A DNA stretch of 8,987 nt, from contig JBPOIS010000064.1 in assembly GCA_052034295.1 (NCBI GenBank), positions 1 through 8,987 of the forward strand, written 5' to 3'. This document shows, one piece after another, positions 5,877 through 8,987 of this stretch. The notes under the pieces are model-generated. The model did no database searches, was not told where the DNA came from, and worked only from the letters and a program-made list of their open reading frames with translations. The DNA is from JBPOIS01 sp052034295. GTDB taxonomy: Bacteria; Pseudomonadota; Gammaproteobacteria; Pseudomonadales; Moraxellaceae. The number at the start of each line of letters is the position of its first letter. The first letter of the stretch is position 1. Position numbers and translations under genes: made by a program.

Positions 5877-6752
5877 TCAGGCCCCGAGACGCCGTTGCAG
5901 CGCCTGGAGGTCCAGATGCGTTCCAAACGCCTGCACCAGACTGCGTTCCGGCCCATCTGGCAGCACCCGGACCGCCTGGATGAACCCGCGCACCAGCGCC
6001 TGTGCTGCGAGCGCCTGTAGCCGTGAAGGCGGATGAATGCCCAGCACCCCGTACAGCTCTGGCTCGATCAGCGCAAAAAACAGCCCTTCGGCCCAGGACT
6101 GCAGGGGTTTGGGGAACCAGTGGCTGGCCCACTCGCTGGACAGGGCCTGGACCACCGCCTGGGCATCGGCCGTGTGGCTGAAGTGTTTTTTTTCATGGTT
6201 CAGCATCCAGTCCAGATAGGCCTCCTGCGTCTGCGGAATGCCGGTGATGCCCATCAGTCCCCCCACACGGCGCCACAGATGGAACTGTGCCTCCAGGGCC
6301 CCGGGGTCGATGCCGCTGGGGCTGGCCAGCCGTTCGGACAGTCGTCGCGGCAGTACGGCCAGCGTGGCCAGGGTATACAGGTACAGCTCGTTGGGGATGT
6401 GAAAATGGCGGTGGATCTGCTGCATGCGGGCAATGATGCGCTGGCCCTCGGCACTGTCGCCATGCTGGTAGATCAGCCCAAAAAACACCAGCGTTTCAAA
6501 ATTGCGCTGCCGGGTCTGGCGCACGATGCTGCCCGTGCCTTCCCGGTACAGCACCCGGGCAATGCGCGGATCGCCCATGTTGTAGGCAAAAGCCACCGAA
6601 AACAGCGCATGGATGAAAATCGGCAGGCCATACCGGGTCTCAAAGGTCAGTTGCGCATAGCGGCGCGCATCCCGGACCGGGTCGAGGCGGGCCAGCGCAT
6701 TTTTAATCGCGTTCAAATCGCATTTTTGCCACGCCACAGGACCGTAGCCCAT
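5877..6752 (-). CDS. DUF2236 / MpaB-family oxygenase (heme-dependent type)
   Basis: The 291-residue protein resembles the DUF2236 group, which includes fungal MpaB oxygenases and the latex-clearing protein Lcp. Recognisable parts are DPRIARVLYREGTGSIV (61-77), RQRNFETLVFFGLIYQHGD (81-99), and a His-containing helix MQQIHRHFHIPNELYLYTLATLAVLP (110-135). Later come the MLNHEKKHF segment (183-191) and a C-terminal helical half. Characterised members bind heme b through histidine and cleave or oxidise isoprenoid-like chains. The substrate and the heme ligand here are not established. There is no signal peptide or clear membrane helix. The start at 6752 is the only ATG ahead of the conserved region; GGGGG lies about 8 nt upstream. 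The longer frame to 6950 is only the complement of the TetR gene. The gene is divergent from that regulator, with overlapping start codons, and is its likely target. The family call is from pattern memory and is moderately secure. Confidence 0.75.
   Translation of the reverse strand: MGYGPVAWQKCDLNAIKNALARLDPVRDARRYAQLTFETRYGLPIFIHALFSVAFAYNMGDPRIARVLYREGTGSIVRQTRQRNFETLVFFGLIYQHGDSAEGQRIIARMQQIHRHFHIPNELYLYTLATLAVLPRRLSERLASPSGIDPGALEAQFHLWRRVGGLMGITGIPQTQEAYLDWMLNHEKKHFSHTADAQAVVQALSSEWASHWFPKPLQSWAEGLFFALIEPELYGVLGIHPPSRLQALAAQALVRGFIQAVRVLPDGPERSLVQAFGTHLDLQALQRRLGA
6696..6727. promoter_or_regulatory. Candidate tetR promoter/operator patch
   Basis: Within otherwise GC-rich DNA, this patch is AT-rich and carries CGCATTTTT twice, starts 23 bp apart. 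It lies 24-55 bp upstream of the tetR start and inside the first 20 codons of the divergent oxygenase gene. No clean palindrome is visible, so this is a location guess, not a defined site. Confidence 0.25.
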
Positions 6753-7341
6753 GCGCAAACCCCCACAGCAGGCCCGCTCACGCCGCATGGTTGAGCGTCT
6801 GGTTGATGCCACGGCACGGACCATTGCCGAGGAGGGCCTGGCCGCAGCCACCACCGCTCGCATTGCCGAAGTGGCCGGCGTCAGCATTGGTTCGCTGTAC
6901 CAGTATTTTGGCGACAAGGAACAGTTGTACGCGGCCCTGCTGGAACGCATGACGGCAGAACTGGTGATGCTGGTGGACCAGCACAGCCGCCAGCTGGACA
7001 GCCAGCCCCTGCGTGACTGGGTGGCCGGACTGCTGGATGCGGTCTGGATGGGGCTGGAGGCGGATCAGGGGCTGTACCTGCGGGTGCTCAGGCACTGGCC
7101 ACAGCTGGATGTGCTGCCGGGCATGGACATTCTGGAACAAAAACTCCTCAGTGTGCTGAGCCTGTATGCAGCGCAGCGGCCGGCCCCCCAGGCGGCTGCC
7201 CACCTCCCGGCCCGCCTCTACCTGCTGGTCAACAGTGTGCTGTTCACCCTGGTGCGCTACATCAGCCATCCCTCGCCACTGGTCAGCCGGGAGGCACTGA
7301 TCGAGGCCTTCAGTGAACTGGTGGCGCGGGCCTTGCAGTAG
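6751..7341 (+). CDS. TetR/AcrR-family transcriptional regulator
   Basis: The 196-residue protein starts with the family's common RKPPQQARSRRMVERLVDA. Its DNA-binding domain (about 10-57) contains the helix-turn-helix TTARIAEVAGVSIGSLYQYFGDKEQLY (34-60). The rest (about 65-196) is an all-helical ligand-binding and dimerisation domain with no specific signature. AGGA nine bases before the ATG supports the start at 6751. Such proteins act as dimeric repressors released by a small hydrophobic ligand, and they commonly control themselves and a divergent neighbour. Here the neighbour is the MpaB-type oxygenase. The two genes share no intergenic space, so promoter and operator must lie within coding sequence. 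An AT-rich patch with a repeated CGCATTTTT (6696-6704 and 6719-6727), inside the oxygenase N-terminus, is the most likely place. Confidence 0.92.
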   Translation: MRKPPQQARSRRMVERLVDATARTIAEEGLAAATTARIAEVAGVSIGSLYQYFGDKEQLYAALLERMTAELVMLVDQHSRQLDSQPLRDWVAGLLDAVWMGLEADQGLYLRVLRHWPQLDVLPGMDILEQKLLSVLSLYAAQRPAPQAAAHLPARLYLLVNSVLFTLVRYISHPSPLVSREALIEAFSELVARALQ

Positions 7342-7379
7342 CGGCACCAGGACCTTGCAGGGCGCGGGCCTTTGTAGCA

Positions 7380-7466
7380 CACTGCGCTGCAGCGTCCTGT
7401 GCGCAGTGCTGGATGTTTGCAGGGCGACCAGCCGGGTGCTCCGGCACATTTGATAAGCTTTTTTTT
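7380..7466 (+). terminator. Hairpins and T-run after tetR
   Basis: CACTGCGC (7380-7387) pairs with GCGCAGTG (7401-7408) in an 8-bp stem without a T-run. Next, GCCGG (7431-7435) and CCGGC (7441-7445) form a short stem with eight Ts (7459-7466) starting 13 nt later. Together they probably weaken read-through from tetR into the next gene, but neither is a textbook terminator. The promoter of the DUF4407 gene should lie between here and 7518; I cannot name its boxes. Confidence 0.4.
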
Positions 7467-7528
7467 AAATGGCATCCATACCTGTTCCGATTAATTTGAT
7501 TCCATCTTCTGCCGTTCAGGATTTTTTC

Positions 7529-8987
7529 ATGACATCACCTGTCGTTCCGGTCCAGTATCGTCCGAATGCCCTGCAACGGGCCTGGTATTTTGTGACCATG
7601 CGTCCGTATGGGCGGGAGCTGCTGACCCGGGCCAACAATGGCTATCTGATCACGCTTGCGCTGGTGATGCTGCTGGCTGCGGGAGCCGAGGCGGTGGCCT
7701 GGGGCTATCTGGGCACCACGTTCACGCCGCATCAACCGCTGTGGGGTGGGGCTGCCCTGGGCTGTTTTGTGTTTGCGCTGTTCTGGCTGTTTGACCGTTC
7801 ACTGGTGACCCATGACCTGATGCTGCGTGAGCATGGCCAGTGTTTTGGCCGTCAGGCTGTCACCCCGGACCCTGCGGCACAGCCGGTCAGCAAGCCGCAT
7901 CCCCTCCTGCAGTACAAGGGCTACGGGGTACGGATGGCCATCGTGGTGGTGTCCATGCTGGTGACGGCCCCGTACATGACCCAGCTGGCGTTTCGGGCGG
8001 ACATCGAAAACCAGATCAACCGGCTGCATGTGCAGGCGGTCCGGGTCGAAAAGGAACGGGTCATCAAGCAGATGCAGGAGGAGCAGCAAAAGCAGATCCA
8101 GCGCATCGAGCAGAGCACGGCCAAACTCAGTGACGAAATGAATGGCACCGGGGGCAGCCGCCGCTTTGGCTATGGGGTCAATGCAGCGGCCATCCAGGCC
8201 CAGATCAACCTGCAGGAGCAGCGCCTCGACCAGCTCAAGACCGAAGAGCTGAAGCGGGTGGCGGACATCGAAAAGGCATTTGCCGATCAGGATTTCAAGA
8301 CCCTAGCCAGTCTGGGCGTGGTGATTGATCAGGACAGCCCGATCCTGCGCAATCAGGCGATTGAGGACATCCAGAAAAATCCGGCGTTTTTGCAGACCGA
8401 GGTGGCCATCCGGGTGCTGCTGGGGATCCTGGCGGCTGCACTGCTGGGCATGAAACTCATGCAGCCCTATGCGCTCAAGCTGTATTTTTCAGGTCGGCTG
8501 CAGGAGCAGTGGAGCCTGTACCGGCTGGGTCGCTATGATGCTGACCTGCCGGAAACCGACCGCAGCCATTACCTGCTCAGCAGCGCGGATGCCCTGCCGG
8601 TTGAGTTTGAGGCGCTGCTGAAGGAGCTGTTTGCCCAGAAGGAATGGCAAGCCCGCAAGCAGCAGGAACTGCGTGAGCAGCGTGAGGCGGCGGCACAGCT
8701 GGCCGCCCGGCAGGCCGCCGAGGCCGAAGAAGCCCAGCGTCTGGCAGCACAAAAAGCCCATGAAGAAGCCGAGGCCCAGCGTCTGGCGGCCCAGCAGGCG
8801 GCAGAAGCGCTGCAGCAGGCTGAGCAGGCCTACCTGCGCCGTCTGGCCGAGGAAAAATCGGCCACGGAATTGCGCCACCGCAGTGAGGATTTTCAGGAAC
8901 AGCAGATCCGTGAGGCGGTCGGGCAGATTGATCAGGCGGAACGGGTCTACCTGGACCGGCATCAGGATGAAATCAACCAGCTCCAGC
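7529..8987 (+). CDS. DUF4407 membrane protein with long coiled coils (3' end missing)
   Basis: At least 486 residues are present and the frame is open at the right edge. The layout is that of DUF4407 proteins. Two membrane helices (about 38-61 and 72-88) are followed by the family's FWLFDR motif (85-90). A third helix (about 134-150) leads into a charged coiled coil (about 155-255), and then a fourth helix (about 292-310). After residue 360 a Gln/Glu/Ala-rich coiled coil runs to the edge, with EAQRLAAQ repeated at 401-408 and 415-422. The function is unknown. The arrangement suggests an inner-membrane scaffold whose coiled coils project to one side. AGGA seven bases upstream fixes the start at 7529. 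An earlier in-frame ATG at 7469 lacks a ribosome binding site and follows directly on the T-run. The gene follows tetR by 187 bp and is probably transcribed separately. Confidence 0.85.
   Translation, partial: MTSPVVPVQYRPNALQRAWYFVTMRPYGRELLTRANNGYLITLALVMLLAAGAEAVAWGYLGTTFTPHQPLWGGAALGCFVFALFWLFDRSLVTHDLMLREHGQCFGRQAVTPDPAAQPVSKPHPLLQYKGYGVRMAIVVVSMLVTAPYMTQLAFRADIENQINRLHVQAVRVEKERVIKQMQEEQQKQIQRIEQSTAKLSDEMNGTGGSRRFGYGVNAAAIQAQINLQEQRLDQLKTEELKRVADIEKAFADQDFKTLASLGVVIDQDSPILRNQAIEDIQKNPAFLQTEVAIRVLLGILAAALLGMKLMQPYALKLYFSGRLQEQWSLYRLGRYDADLPETDRSHYLLSSADALPVEFEALLKELFAQKEWQARKQQELREQREAAAQLAARQAAEAEEAQRLAAQKAHEEAEAQRLAAQQAAEALQQAEQAYLRRLAEEKSATELRHRSEDFQEQQIREAVGQIDQAERVYLDRHQDEINQLQ

Noticed and set aside
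6033..6794. 253-codon plus-strand frame opposite the oxygenase
   Set aside because: It is the complement of a better-supported minus-strand gene and has no recognisable family.
6753..6950. Upstream extension of the oxygenase frame
   Set aside because: It is the exact complement of the TetR DNA-binding domain and adds low-complexity Ala/Arg/Ser sequence.
8489..8962. 157-codon minus-strand frame with Leu-rich segments
   Set aside because: It is the antisense of the Gln/Glu coiled coil of the DUF4407 gene; Leu runs come from complemented CAG codons, not real membrane helices.

Overview
The window is GC-rich with an AT-rich island near 1590-2040. It looks like Gram-negative proteobacterial DNA. 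Codon use and gene types suggest a betaproteobacterium, possibly in the Neisseriales, but that placement is inference only. It holds six supportable genes, a cobalamin riboswitch and a compact iteron-type replication origin.

Left edge (1-364): the minus strand carries a recognisable cobalamin riboswitch, reading out of the window to the left, so the B12-controlled gene is not seen. It is divergent from a plus-strand membrane-anchored metallophosphoesterase (365-1498).

Replication module (about 1590-3154): an AT-rich stretch, a perfect match to the IHF consensus, six regularly phased iterons, an AT-rich gap, three more iterons, an inverted-repeat operator over a probable promoter, and then a Rep_3-family initiator gene (2053-3060). 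Two further iterons in the opposite orientation lie just after the gene, with a hairpin between them. This is the architecture of a theta-replicating, self-regulating plasmid origin. No partition, mobilisation, toxin-antitoxin or transposase gene is visible beside it. Its neighbours are chromosomal-looking genes, so the window may come from a chromid, a large plasmid, or a chromosome with an integrated replicon.

Middle (3250-5536): a small exported protein of unknown function with a strong intrinsic terminator, then a minus-strand diguanylate cyclase with a signal peptide, a periplasmic 7TMR-DISMED2-like domain, a seven-helix membrane domain and a GGEEF domain that keeps its inhibitory I-site.

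Right (5877-8987): a DUF2236/MpaB-type oxygenase gene (minus) and a TetR-family regulator gene (plus) are divergent, and their start codons overlap in one CATG. A DUF4407 membrane protein with two long coiled-coil regions follows and runs off the right edge. The TetR protein probably controls the oxygenase and itself. The other genes show no evident functional link.
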